In this document: positions 1-6,099 of the stretch, piece by piece
How positions within the stretch are numbered: the first letter of the stretch is position 1
How the letters are laid out: every line of letters begins with the position of its first letter
Source of the DNA: Adhaeribacter sp.
Lineage (GTDB): Bacteria; Bacteroidota; Bacteroidia; Cytophagales; Hymenobacteraceae
Length of the DNA: 7,454 bases
Direction of reading: 5' to 3'
Assembly (NCBI GenBank): GCA_028288395.1
Contig: JAQBNV010000652.1
Coordinates: 1 to 7,454 of the forward strand
Notes under the pieces: model-generated
What the model saw: the letters and a program-made list of their open reading frames with translations, nothing else
What the model was told of the DNA's origin: nothing
The model's database searches: none
Program-made: the position numbers and the translations under genes

Positions 1-84
1 CAGCACGTTCATGAGCGTAGATTTGCCCACGTTCGGTTTCCCGATGATGCTGACAAAGCCGGCTTTGTGTGGTTTTTCGCTCAT
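1..84 (-). CDS. era: GTPase Era, N-terminal 28 residues (cut by window edge)
   Basis: Reading the minus strand from the ATG at 84 gives 28 residues that run off the left edge. They contain a complete P-loop (G1), GKPNVGKST, at about residues 15-23, preceded by the hydrophobic strand AGFVSIIG. Spacing of the P-loop so close to the N-terminus, with '[17 protein letters not shown]', is characteristic of Era, the KH-domain GTPase that binds 16S rRNA and assists 30S subunit maturation at the membrane and in the cytosol. The G2-G5 motifs and KH domain lie outside the window, so Der/EngA or another TrmE-Era-family GTPase cannot be fully excluded, although those usually begin differently. The gene is divergent from hemH, with a TAnnTTTG element about 70 bp upstream of its start. 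Confidence 0.85.
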   Translation of the reverse strand, partial: MSEKPHKAGFVSIIGKPNVGKSTLMNVL

Positions 85-154
85 GAATAAATTAAATTAT
101 CAGGTTTTAATATAAAATACGCCGCAAGTATTTTTGCAGTTTAGTTCAGGGGTG

Positions 155-162
155 CAAAAGTA
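155..162 (-). promoter_or_regulatory. Candidate -7 element for era (TACTTTTG)
   Basis: The minus strand reads TACTTTTG, a full match to the Bacteroidota -7 consensus TAnnTTTG. It lies 70 bp upstream of the era start codon and faces it. No TTG is found at the expected -33 distance, so only half of the promoter is supported. The same octamer stands before glmM. Confidence 0.5.
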
Positions 163-265
163 CGACATTTTAACCGGTTTTCGGCAGAAGATTTAAGTGG
201 CGTCGAAAACGGCACCCCGCCGGGCAATTTATCCTATTCAAAACTAATTTTGACCTAAACCTGTT

Positions 266-273
266 TATCTTTG
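266..273 (+). promoter_or_regulatory. Candidate -7 element for hemH (TATCTTTG)
   Basis: TATCTTTG matches the Bacteroidota -7 consensus TAnnTTTG in full and ends 23 bp before the hemH ATG, implying a leader of under 20 nt. A TTTTG tract at 248-252 is the only -33 candidate, but its 13-bp spacing is shorter than the usual 17-23 bp, so the -33 half is doubtful. Confidence 0.55.
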
Positions 274-296
274 CATTCCTATTTCTGTATTTAACT

Positions 297-1325
297 ATGG
301 CTACTTCCCCTCTCGGAAAAATTGGTGTTTTATTAATCAATCTGGGCACGCCCGATACCCCCGAAACCCCTGATGTTCGAAAATATCTCCGGGAATTTTT
401 GATGGATAAACGCGTTATTGATATTCCGGCGGTGCAACGCTATTTTCTTATAAATGGCATCATTGCGCCTTTCCGGGCACCCAAATCGGCTAAAATATAC
501 AAGCAACTCTGGGACGACCGCGGCTCGCCGCTTTTGTATTATGGCCACGACCTGCGCGATTTACTCCAGGCAGAATTAGGCAACCAATATGTGGTAACCT
601 TAGGCATGCGCTACCAGAACCCCAGCATCAAAAGTGCATTGGAAGAACTACGCGACCAGCAGGTAGAACGGATTATTGTGCTGCCGCTTTACCCGCAATA
701 CGCCTCCGCCTCCACCGGCACCTCGCATGACATGGTGATGGAAATTGTAAAAGACTGGTGGATAGTACCGAGTATTAATTTTATCAGTACTTTCTGCGAT
801 GATCCGTTATTCATTAAAGCTTTTGCCGAAATTGGCCGGAAACATTTAGAAGCCAGAAAATACGATCACGTGGTTTTCAGCTACCACGGCCTGCCCGAAC
901 GGCATATACTCAAAGGCAGCACCAAAAATTACTGCAAACTGGGCTCTTGCTGCAATACGTATCACAAATTAAACCGCTATTGTTACCGGGCCCAATGTTT
1001 CGAGACCTCGCGTTTATTAGCTAAAGAGTTAGGCCTGGCTACCGATGGATACACGGTGGCTTTTCAGTCCCGGTTAGGCAAAGATCCCTGGCTGAAACCC
1101 TACACCGACGAAGCGTTGAAAGAGTTACCGGCCCGGGGTATTAAAAATGTATTGGCTTACAGCCCGGCTTTTGTGGCCGATTGTCTGGAGACAACAATTG
1201 AAGTAGGAGTAGAATTTAAGGAGCTGTTTGAGGCAGCCGGCGGGGAGCACTGGCAATTAGTAGAAAGCCTGAATACGCACCCGTTGTGGGTAGAAGCCGT
1301 AAAGCAAATGGTTTTGCGGAATTAA
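297..1325 (+). CDS. hemH: Ferrochelatase HemH
   Basis: A 342-residue ferrochelatase, which inserts Fe(II) into protoporphyrin IX to give protoheme (or into coproporphyrin III in the other branch); length is normal for bacterial HemH. The N-terminus GVLLINLGTPDTP is the family signature. SYHGLP at about 195-200 carries the catalytic His197, and DCLETT carries Glu298, equivalent to the His/Glu pair of characterised ferrochelatases. The block FQSRLGKDPWLKPYT at about 256-270 is also conserved. Between them lie five cysteines (213, 218, 219, 229, 234) in a CxxxxCC-9-CxxxxC arrangement, suited to metal or [2Fe-2S] binding as reported for some bacterial ferrochelatases; cluster binding here is inference. 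No signal peptide or membrane segment is seen, so it is probably cytosolic or peripheral. The ATG at 297 follows a TAnnTTTG motif and has no Shine-Dalgarno, as is usual in Bacteroidota. It is divergent from era and convergent with the LOG gene. Confidence 0.96.
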   Translation: MATSPLGKIGVLLINLGTPDTPETPDVRKYLREFLMDKRVIDIPAVQRYFLINGIIAPFRAPKSAKIYKQLWDDRGSPLLYYGHDLRDLLQAELGNQYVVTLGMRYQNPSIKSALEELRDQQVERIIVLPLYPQYASASTGTSHDMVMEIVKDWWIVPSINFISTFCDDPLFIKAFAEIGRKHLEARKYDHVVFSYHGLPERHILKGSTKNYCKLGSCCNTYHKLNRYCYRAQCFETSRLLAKELGLATDGYTVAFQSRLGKDPWLKPYTDEALKELPARGIKNVLAYSPAFVADCLETTIEVGVEFKELFEAAGGEHWQLVESLNTHPLWVEAVKQMVLRN

Positions 1326-1334
1326 AAGTACAAT

Positions 1335-1390
1335 ATGCTGGCCTTAGCGTTACAAGCACCATTATGCTTATGCCAGCATTAGCATAATGG
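1335..1390. terminator. Inverted repeats between convergent hemH and LOG gene, possible bidirectional terminator
   Basis: A perfect 10-bp inverted repeat, CCATTATGCT (1359-1368) and AGCATAATGG (1381-1390), encloses a 12-nt loop. A second 8-bp pair, ATGCTGGC (1335-1342) and GCCAGCAT (1372-1379), uses part of that loop, so the two stems are nested or competing. The site sits in the 79-bp gap between converging genes, where a shared terminator is expected. On the plus strand a run of seven T follows only 20 bp later, inside the 3' end of the LOG gene, and no T-run follows on the minus strand, so it is not a textbook intrinsic terminator. Confidence 0.45.
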
Positions 1391-1404
1391 CAGCACCTTC
1401 TTTC

Positions 1405-1986
1405 CTAAATTTTTTTCAGGTTGGTCCATTTATCAGTTAGCACAGGCTCATATTGCCGGAGTTTTTCCAGTAACCGCGGTCCGTCTTCTTCTACGATGAG
1501 GCTGTCCCGGCGCTCCTGGCGCAGAAAACCCTCGGCTACGCAAGTATCAAACATTTGCAGCAGCGGATTAAAATAGTTGTTTACATTAAGGAAAGAACAA
1601 GGTTTTACCAGAATACCCAGTTGGTTCCAGGTAATAATTTCACATATTTCGTCGAAAGTCCCCAGGCCCCCGGGCAGGGCCACAAACCCATCCGATAAAC
1701 TAGCCATTAAGGCCTTCCGTTCGTGCATGGTTTCTACCACGTGTAACTGCGTCAGGTTTACATGGGCTACTTCCCGCGATATTAAACCTTGGGGTATAAC
1801 GCCAATTGCAGAGCCGCCCGCCGCCAGCACGCTATCAGCTATCACGCCCATTAAGCCTACATTGCCGCCACCAAAAACCAAAGTAATTGCTTCCTGCGCC
1901 AGCAGCTCGCCAAAAGATTTGGCTGCCGCCGCATACACCGGATTATTGCCCATATTGGCTCCACAAAATACCGCTATACTTTTCAT
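1405..1986 (-). CDS. LOG-family protein (nucleoside 5'-monophosphate phosphoribohydrolase, TIGR00730 type)
   Basis: A 193-residue single-domain Rossmann-fold protein of the LOG ('lonely guy') family, whose members cleave the N-glycosidic bond of nucleoside 5'-monophosphates, including cytokinin ribotides, to release base and ribose 5-phosphate. The sequence begins with the expected strand KSIAVFCGAN. It has a glycine-rich FGGGNVGLMG at about 38-47, the MHERK segment at 87-91 and the diagnostic PGGLGTFDE at 105-113, which carries the catalytic glutamate. Length is typical of the short LOG subgroup rather than the longer PpnN type. In non-plant-associated bacteria the real substrate is usually unknown; nucleotide salvage is the likely role, and cytokinin production should not be assumed. 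It is the last gene of the minus-strand run, 122 bp after sua5, and converges on hemH. The ATG at 1986 is preceded by an AAAGAAG tract. No perfect TAnnTTTG was found in the upstream gap, so co-transcription with sua5 is possible. Confidence 0.9.
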   Translation of the reverse strand: MKSIAVFCGANMGNNPVYAAAAKSFGELLAQEAITLVFGGGNVGLMGVIADSVLAAGGSAIGVIPQGLISREVAHVNLTQLHVVETMHERKALMASLSDGFVALPGGLGTFDEICEIITWNQLGILVKPCSFLNVNNYFNPLLQMFDTCVAEGFLRQERRDSLIVEEDGPRLLEKLRQYEPVLTDKWTNLKKI

Positions 1987-2108
1987 TCTTCTTTACCCGA
2001 TAAGTGCTTATTAATTTAACTTTAATAAATATTAAAAATAATTAAGGCTCTGTTTTAGGTCCCTTATGCTTATCTGCAAAATACTATTCTACTTCTGGTT
2101 ATCAGTTA

Positions 2109-3065
2109 TCAAAAGGCCGCACGGCGCAACCGATCGTTTATGGCCCGCCCCAGCCCTGCTTCCGGCAGCAATTCTGCTAAAATTATATTAATGGGCTGGG
2201 TGTCCAGGTAGCGAAGGCCGGCAAACAGGTTACGGGCCGCTTCGTAAATATTTCCGGCGGCAGATAATTGCACCTGCTGCCGGGCCGGCACGCCGGCAAA
2301 TTCTTCGGAGAAAGAGAGAACCCCCACTTTATCTGGTTCATACTGCTGGAGCATTTGGTTAATATTACCAATAATAACTCTTTTACTGGGCGCGTAATGG
2401 CTACTGAGCATACCCGGCGCTTGGGGGTTAGAGCTCGACGTCTTTACCCGTTTGACCGGCTTGCCCAGTACCTTTTCTATTTCTTCTAAAGCCAGGCCTC
2501 CCAGCCGTAATATTTCGGGTTCGCCGTCGGCAAAGCTAATTATAGTTGATTCAATGCCTACTTTACAGGCACCGCCATCCAGGATATACGGAATTCTATC
2601 GCCAAGTTGCTTATTTACATGTTGGGCGGTAGTAGGACTTACATACCCAAACGGATTAGCGCTGGGTGCAGCCAACGGAAAAAATATTTCTTTTAATAAA
2701 GCTAAGGTCAGCGGGTGGTCCGGAATGCGCACGCCCACCAAATCGTTACCCGATGTTACCAGCAAAGGCACCTGGTTCGAACGGGGCAATAGGAGCGTTA
2801 CCGGACCCGGCATAAACGCTTCGGCCAACTGGTAAGCCTGGTCCGGAATAGCAGTAGCAACCTGGGTAAAATTTTCTATGCTGTGGGTATGCACAATCAG
2901 CGGATCAAAAGAAGGGCGGTTTTTGGCTTCGAATATTTTTAGCACGGCCGTTTCGGAGAAGGCATTGGCCGCCAGCCCGTACACGGTTTCGGTAGGAATA
3001 GCCACCAGTTGCTGTTGGTTTAGCAAAGCCGCTGCTTTGGTAATATCCGTACCTATTTCTGCCAT
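2109..3065 (-). CDS. sua5: Threonylcarbamoyl-AMP synthase, two-domain Sua5/YwlC type
   Basis: A 318-residue L-threonylcarbamoyladenylate synthase. It condenses threonine, bicarbonate and ATP into the intermediate used by TsaD and partners to make t6A37 on ANN-decoding tRNAs; it is cytosolic. The YrdC/TsaC domain covers about residues 8-200: PTETVYGLAANA (24-35), KNRP (48-51), the TSGNDLVGVRIPDHP block (104-118), SAN (135-137), and DGGACKVGIESTI (163-175). A linker PGMLSSHYAP (217-226) leads into a Sua5 C-terminal domain ending in the conserved GLGRAINDRLRRAA. This makes it the long Sua5 form, unlike the roughly 190-residue TsaC of enterics. The ATG at 3065 is followed directly by a typical N-terminus. 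A second ATG five bases upstream is out of frame and opens only a 5-codon ORF. It lies 93 bp after the desulfurase gene, with its own TAnnTTTG motif and a probable terminator in the gap. Confidence 0.95.
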   Translation of the reverse strand: MAEIGTDITKAAALLNQQQLVAIPTETVYGLAANAFSETAVLKIFEAKNRPSFDPLIVHTHSIENFTQVATAIPDQAYQLAEAFMPGPVTLLLPRSNQVPLLVTSGNDLVGVRIPDHPLTLALLKEIFFPLAAPSANPFGYVSPTTAQHVNKQLGDRIPYILDGGACKVGIESTIISFADGEPEILRLGGLALEEIEKVLGKPVKRVKTSSSNPQAPGMLSSHYAPSKRVIIGNINQMLQQYEPDKVGVLSFSEEFAGVPARQQVQLSAAGNIYEAARNLFAGLRYLDTQPINIILAELLPEAGLGRAINDRLRRAAF

Positions 3066-3082
3066 ATCATTTAACCGTGCCC

Positions 3083-3090
3083 CAAAGGTA
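3083..3090 (-). promoter_or_regulatory. Candidate -7 element for sua5 (TACCTTTG)
   Basis: The minus strand reads TACCTTTG, a full TAnnTTTG match, ending 17 bp before the sua5 ATG, a distance like that seen before hemH and glmM. No TTG lies at the usual -33 distance; that region is occupied by the stem at 3101-3141. Confidence 0.5.
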
Positions 3091-3100
3091 AATAATTTAT

Positions 3101-3141
3101 AATAGTAAAGCCCGTCTGGGAAAAGAACAGGCTTTATTATT
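3101..3141 (-). terminator. Probable intrinsic terminator of the cysteine desulfurase gene
   Basis: AATAGTAAAGCC (3101-3112) pairs with GGCTTTATTATT (3130-3141) over 12 bp with one G-U pair, leaving a 17-nt loop. On the minus strand the AAAGCC/GGCTTT core is followed by an A/T-rich tract. It starts 17 bp beyond the desulfurase stop codon, in the right place to end that transcript before the sua5 promoter. A short alternative stem (GCCCGT at 3110-3115 with ACGGGC at 3145-3150) overlaps it. Confidence 0.55.
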
Positions 3142-3158
3142 TATACGGGCAGGAAGCC

Positions 3159-4301
3159 CTAAACTGTTTTCTTTTTATACACACTGGCCAGCTTTTCCAC
3201 CACGTAATCAATCTCTTCGGGCGTATTGTATTTGCTCATCGAGAAACGAATAGCGCCCCGGTTCGGATCAGAATCTATGGCCTGCAATACGTGCGAACCA
3301 ATATTAGATCCACTCGTACAGGCGCTCCCTCCCGAAGCGGATATTTTATTTATATCGAGGTTAAAAAGCAGCATTTCGTTTATTTCGGAAGCTGGCAAAC
3401 TAACGTTAAGCACAGTATAAAGGCTTTTATCTGCTTCGGCCGAATAACCGTTAAATTGTACATCCGGCACATTCCGGAGCAATCCAGTCATTAACCGATC
3501 TTTCAGTTCCTGAATATGTTTATGCTGATCGGCCATGTCGCGGTACGCAATTTCCAGCGCTTTTGCCAACCCAATGATGCCATACACATTTTCGGTGCCG
3601 CCCCGCATATTACGTTCCTGCGCCCCACCATGAATAAAAGGTGGCACTTTAACCGCGGCATTGGTATAAATAAAACCTACTCCCTTGGGCCCATGAAATT
3701 TATGCGCCGACCCTACCAGGAAATGTACCGGCGTTTTTTGCAAATGATGGGGGTAGTGCCCCATGGTTTGCACAGTATCGGAATGAAATATCGCTCCGTA
3801 TTTTTTACAAATTTCGCTGATGGCCGCAATGTCGTTGATATTGCCAATCTCGTTGTTGCCGTGCATGATAGATACCAGCGTCAGGGGCTTGCCCTGCAGC
3901 AACTGTTCCAGGTATTCCAGATCCAGACCGCCTTTTTCATCGTGCTTCACAAAACTTAGTTCCAGCTCGCCAGTTCTCTGCAGGTATTCTAAAGAGTGCA
4001 GTACCGCATGGTGCTCCAGCGGCGAACTAATGGCGTGCTTAATTCCGAGGCTGCGCACGGTACCAAATATGGCCGTATTATCGGCTTCGGTACCGCCCGA
4101 GGTAAAGAATATTTCGGCCGGAGAAGTATTTAACAATTGGGCAATCGTTTTCCGGGCTCGTTCTATGGCGGCGCGCACCTGCCGGCCATGCGTATGAATA
4201 GACGACGGATTCCCGAAATGCTCCAGCATAAAAGGTGCCATTGCTTCAAAAACCTCTTTATCCAGGGGCGTTGTAGCAGCATTATCGAGGTAAACGTGCA
4301 T
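3159..4301 (-). CDS. Cysteine desulfurase, NifS/IscS family (PLP-dependent)
   Basis: A 380-residue class V aminotransferase-fold enzyme that removes sulfur from L-cysteine, leaving a persulfide that feeds Fe-S cluster assembly or tRNA thiolation; cytosolic. It opens with YLDNAATTPL at 4-13, as in NifS/IscS. It has the SGGTEADN PLP-phosphate site (68-75), His97 in the LEHHAV stretch that stacks on PLP, HSDTVQ with Asp175 and Gln178, and SAHKFHGPKG with the Schiff-base Lys201. The sulfur-accepting Cys328 lies in SGGSACTSGS (323-332). All catalytic residues are present, and the 127-residue spacing from Lys to Cys fits group I desulfurases rather than SufS. No scaffold gene (IscU, NifU, Suf) or thiouridylase adjoins it, so the acceptor cannot be assigned; tRNA thiolation is a guess. 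ATG at 4301 gives the canonical N-terminus. It is followed by a probable terminator and then sua5, and lies 156 bp after glmM. Confidence 0.94.
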   Translation of the reverse strand: MHVYLDNAATTPLDKEVFEAMAPFMLEHFGNPSSIHTHGRQVRAAIERARKTIAQLLNTSPAEIFFTSGGTEADNTAIFGTVRSLGIKHAISSPLEHHAVLHSLEYLQRTGELELSFVKHDEKGGLDLEYLEQLLQGKPLTLVSIMHGNNEIGNINDIAAISEICKKYGAIFHSDTVQTMGHYPHHLQKTPVHFLVGSAHKFHGPKGVGFIYTNAAVKVPPFIHGGAQERNMRGGTENVYGIIGLAKALEIAYRDMADQHKHIQELKDRLMTGLLRNVPDVQFNGYSAEADKSLYTVLNVSLPASEINEMLLFNLDINKISASGGSACTSGSNIGSHVLQAIDSDPNRGAIRFSMSKYNTPEEIDYVVEKLASVYKKKTV

Positions 4302-4311
4302 TTATTTTTAG

Positions 4312-4456
4312 TTGAAAGTTTAGAGTTATGCGTTAAAAGTTAATATTTAAATTAAACTATTAGTATCAAAGCGTAACCACATGAAGAATCAGAAGCGTTT
4401 TAAGTAAATTATCCCTGAAACTTGATTTTTACTTTTTGTACTGAACTCTTAACTCA
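4312..4456. repeat. Imperfect inverted repeat bounding the glmM-desulfurase gap
   Basis: The left arm TTGAAAGTTTAGAGTT (4312-4327) and the reverse complement of the right arm (4444-4457, read as TTGAGTTAAGAGTT) align with one mismatch and a two-base gap. They sit at the two ends of the 156-bp gap. A second related unit, GTTAAAAGTT (4332-4341), follows GTTGAAAGTT (4311-4320) at 21-bp spacing. The interior is AT-rich with no ORF and a weak 7-bp stem (4402-4408 with 4428-4434). It could be a degenerate small repeat element or chance in AT-rich sequence. No perfect promoter for the desulfurase was found here. Confidence 0.3.
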
Positions 4457-4457
4457 A

Positions 4458-5843
4458 TCAAGAATTAATAATCTCCTTGATATCGGCAATAATTTTGTTG
4501 GCTAAGTGATCGGCGGTCACAATGGCGTCCGATTCAGCATAAATCCTGATAATCGGTTCGGTGTTGGATTTCCGCAAATGAACCCACTCTTTATCGAATT
4601 CGATTTTCACCCCATCGATGGTATTTATCGGTTGCTTGGCATATTTCTTCTGAACTCTCACCAATACCGCATCCACATCAATGTCGGGCGTTAATTCAAT
4701 TTTATTTTTAGAGATGTAATAATTAGGATAAGTACCTCTTAACCGGCTGGTGGTTAAACCCGATTTGGCCAGGTAAGTCAGGAATAAAGCAATACCTACT
4801 AAGGCATCACGGCCATAGTGTAATTCGGGGTAAATAATACCGCCATTGCCTTCACCGCCAATAACGGCCTGCTGCTCCTTCATCAGGTTAACCACGTTAA
4901 CTTCGCCAACTGCGGCGGCGGTGTACTGGCCACCGGCTTTCTCAGTAATGTCCCGTAAGGCACGCGTGGAGGAAAGATTAGAAACGGTATTGCCTTTTGT
5001 GTGCTGCAGCACATAATCAGCTACGGCCACCAGCGTATACTCCTCGCCAAACATGCTGCCGTCTTCGCAAACCAGCGCGAGGCGGTCTACATCCGGGTCC
5101 ACTACAATACCCAGGTCGTAGCGGCCTCTTTCGATCATTTTAGATATTTCGTGCAGGTTTTCGGGTAAGGGTTCCGGGTTATGCGGAAAGTTACCGTCGG
5201 GTTCGCAGTATAGTTTTTCGATTTGGGTTACCCCCAGCGCCTCTAACAACATGGGCACAGCAATACCGCCTGTGGAGTTTACGGCATCTACCACAATTCT
5301 GAAATCGCGCGCTTTAATGGCTGCCACATCTACCAACTTCAAATCCAGAATGGCTTTGATATGCCGGCGGAGGGCGCTTTCGCTCTGGCTATATTTACCT
5401 AATTTATTTACCGGGGCAAAATCAAATGCCTCATCCTCGGCCAGTTGCAACAATAACTTTCCTTCTGTATCGGATATAAATTCGCCTTTGTCGTTTAATA
5501 ACTTTAAGGCATTCCACTGCTTGGGGTTATGGCTGGCGGTTAAAATAATTCCGCCGCCGGCTTTTTTAGCCGGTACGGCCATTTCTACGGTAGGCGTAGT
5601 AGATAAGCCCAGGTCCACTACATTAATTCCCAGGCCCTGCAGGGTAGCACAAACAAGTTTATTAACCATGTCGCCGGAGATACGGGCATCGCGCCCCACT
5701 ACCACCGTGTTATTCTGAGTCGTTTGCAATACCCAGGTGCCAAATGCAGCGGTAAACTTTACCACATCCAACGGCGTTAATGCCTCGCCGGCTTTGCCGC
5801 CAATGGTACCTCTTATACCTGATATAGATTTTATTAAAGCCAC
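4458..5843 (-). CDS. glmM: Phosphoglucosamine mutase GlmM (archaeal-like subfamily)
   Basis: A 461-residue alpha-D-phosphohexomutase that most likely interconverts glucosamine 6-phosphate and glucosamine 1-phosphate, feeding UDP-GlcNAc for peptidoglycan and outer-membrane glycans. The four family signatures occur in order: TASHNP at 102-107 with phospho-Ser104; the metal loop DPDVDR with Asp249, 251 and 253; the sugar-specificity loop GEGNGG at 330-335; and the phosphate-binding RKSNTEPIIRIY at 424-435. The start SISGIRGTIGG and the GEGNGG loop resemble the archaeal-type GlmM group (TIGR03990) rather than E. coli GlmM with its GEQSGH-type loop. From sequence alone, phosphomannomutase or phosphoglucomutase activity is the alternative. 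The start is GTG at 5841-5843: upstream in-frame codons contain no ATG, the TAnnTTTG motif lies just 19 bp away, and the N-terminus from this codon is the family's usual one. It is divergent from mazG. Confidence 0.93.
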   Translation of the reverse strand: MALIKSISGIRGTIGGKAGEALTPLDVVKFTAAFGTWVLQTTQNNTVVVGRDARISGDMVNKLVCATLQGLGINVVDLGLSTTPTVEMAVPAKKAGGGIILTASHNPKQWNALKLLNDKGEFISDTEGKLLLQLAEDEAFDFAPVNKLGKYSQSESALRRHIKAILDLKLVDVAAIKARDFRIVVDAVNSTGGIAVPMLLEALGVTQIEKLYCEPDGNFPHNPEPLPENLHEISKMIERGRYDLGIVVDPDVDRLALVCEDGSMFGEEYTLVAVADYVLQHTKGNTVSNLSSTRALRDITEKAGGQYTAAAVGEVNVVNLMKEQQAVIGGEGNGGIIYPELHYGRDALVGIALFLTYLAKSGLTTSRLRGTYPNYYISKNKIELTPDIDVDAVLVRVQKKYAKQPINTIDGVKIEFDKEWVHLRKSNTEPIIRIYAESDAIVTADHLANKIIADIKEIINS

Positions 5844-5862
5844 TTTACTTAATTTTTTTGCA

Positions 5863-5870
5863 CAAAAGTA
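5863..5870 (-). promoter_or_regulatory. Candidate -7 element for glmM (TACTTTTG)
   Basis: TACTTTTG on the minus strand is a full TAnnTTTG match ending 19 bp before the GTG start of glmM and supports that start, because it leaves room only for a very short leader. The octamer is identical to the one before era. No TTG lies at the -33 distance. Confidence 0.55.
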
Positions 5871-5940
5871 CTTAATAGAATATTAAGATTACCAGAAATA
5901 TTCATCTACTTCCGGGTAACAGAAACGAAAAACGGCTTTA

Positions 5941-5968
5941 TTGACTTTAAATCGCCTCACTAAATTTC
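5941..5968 (+). promoter_or_regulatory. Tentative promoter for mazG (TTG-N17-TAAATTTC)
   Basis: TTG at 5941-5943 is followed after 17 bp by TAAATTTC (5961-5968), one mismatch from TAnnTTTG, in a permitted Bacteroidota spacing. Transcription from here would give a leader of about 125 nt before the mazG ATG, containing two tiny ORFs (5989-6024 and 6034-6096). No better match was seen in the 256-bp divergent gap. Confidence 0.3.
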
Positions 5969-6099
5969 TGAAAAAAACAAAAACTTTTATGGAATCCGCG
6001 ACGGTCTGCATCTTATTAGTATAAATTGCACCAATGCGGCCGGTTAAGCGTTATTACCCCGTTTACAAACCTACTCCGCCGAGATGTAATTTATAAGCA

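Noticed and set aside
1577..2014. 145-codon plus-strand ORF opposite the LOG gene
   Set aside because: It lies almost wholly antisense to a protein with clear LOG motifs, its translation shows no recognisable domain, and no promoter precedes it.
3516..3959. 147-codon plus-strand ORF opposite the cysteine desulfurase, with similar ORFs at 3820-4197 and 5251-5718
   Set aside because: These are antisense shadows of well-supported genes (desulfurase and glmM) with no family resemblance of their own.
4367..4375. TACGCTTTG on the minus strand as a promoter for the cysteine desulfurase
   Set aside because: It has three bases instead of two between TA and TTTG, no TTG at the -33 distance, and lies over 60 bp from the start codon.
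5989..6024. 11-codon ORF in the possible mazG leader
   Set aside because: It is very short, nothing beyond an ATG and a stop supports it, and the promoter that would transcribe it is itself tentative.
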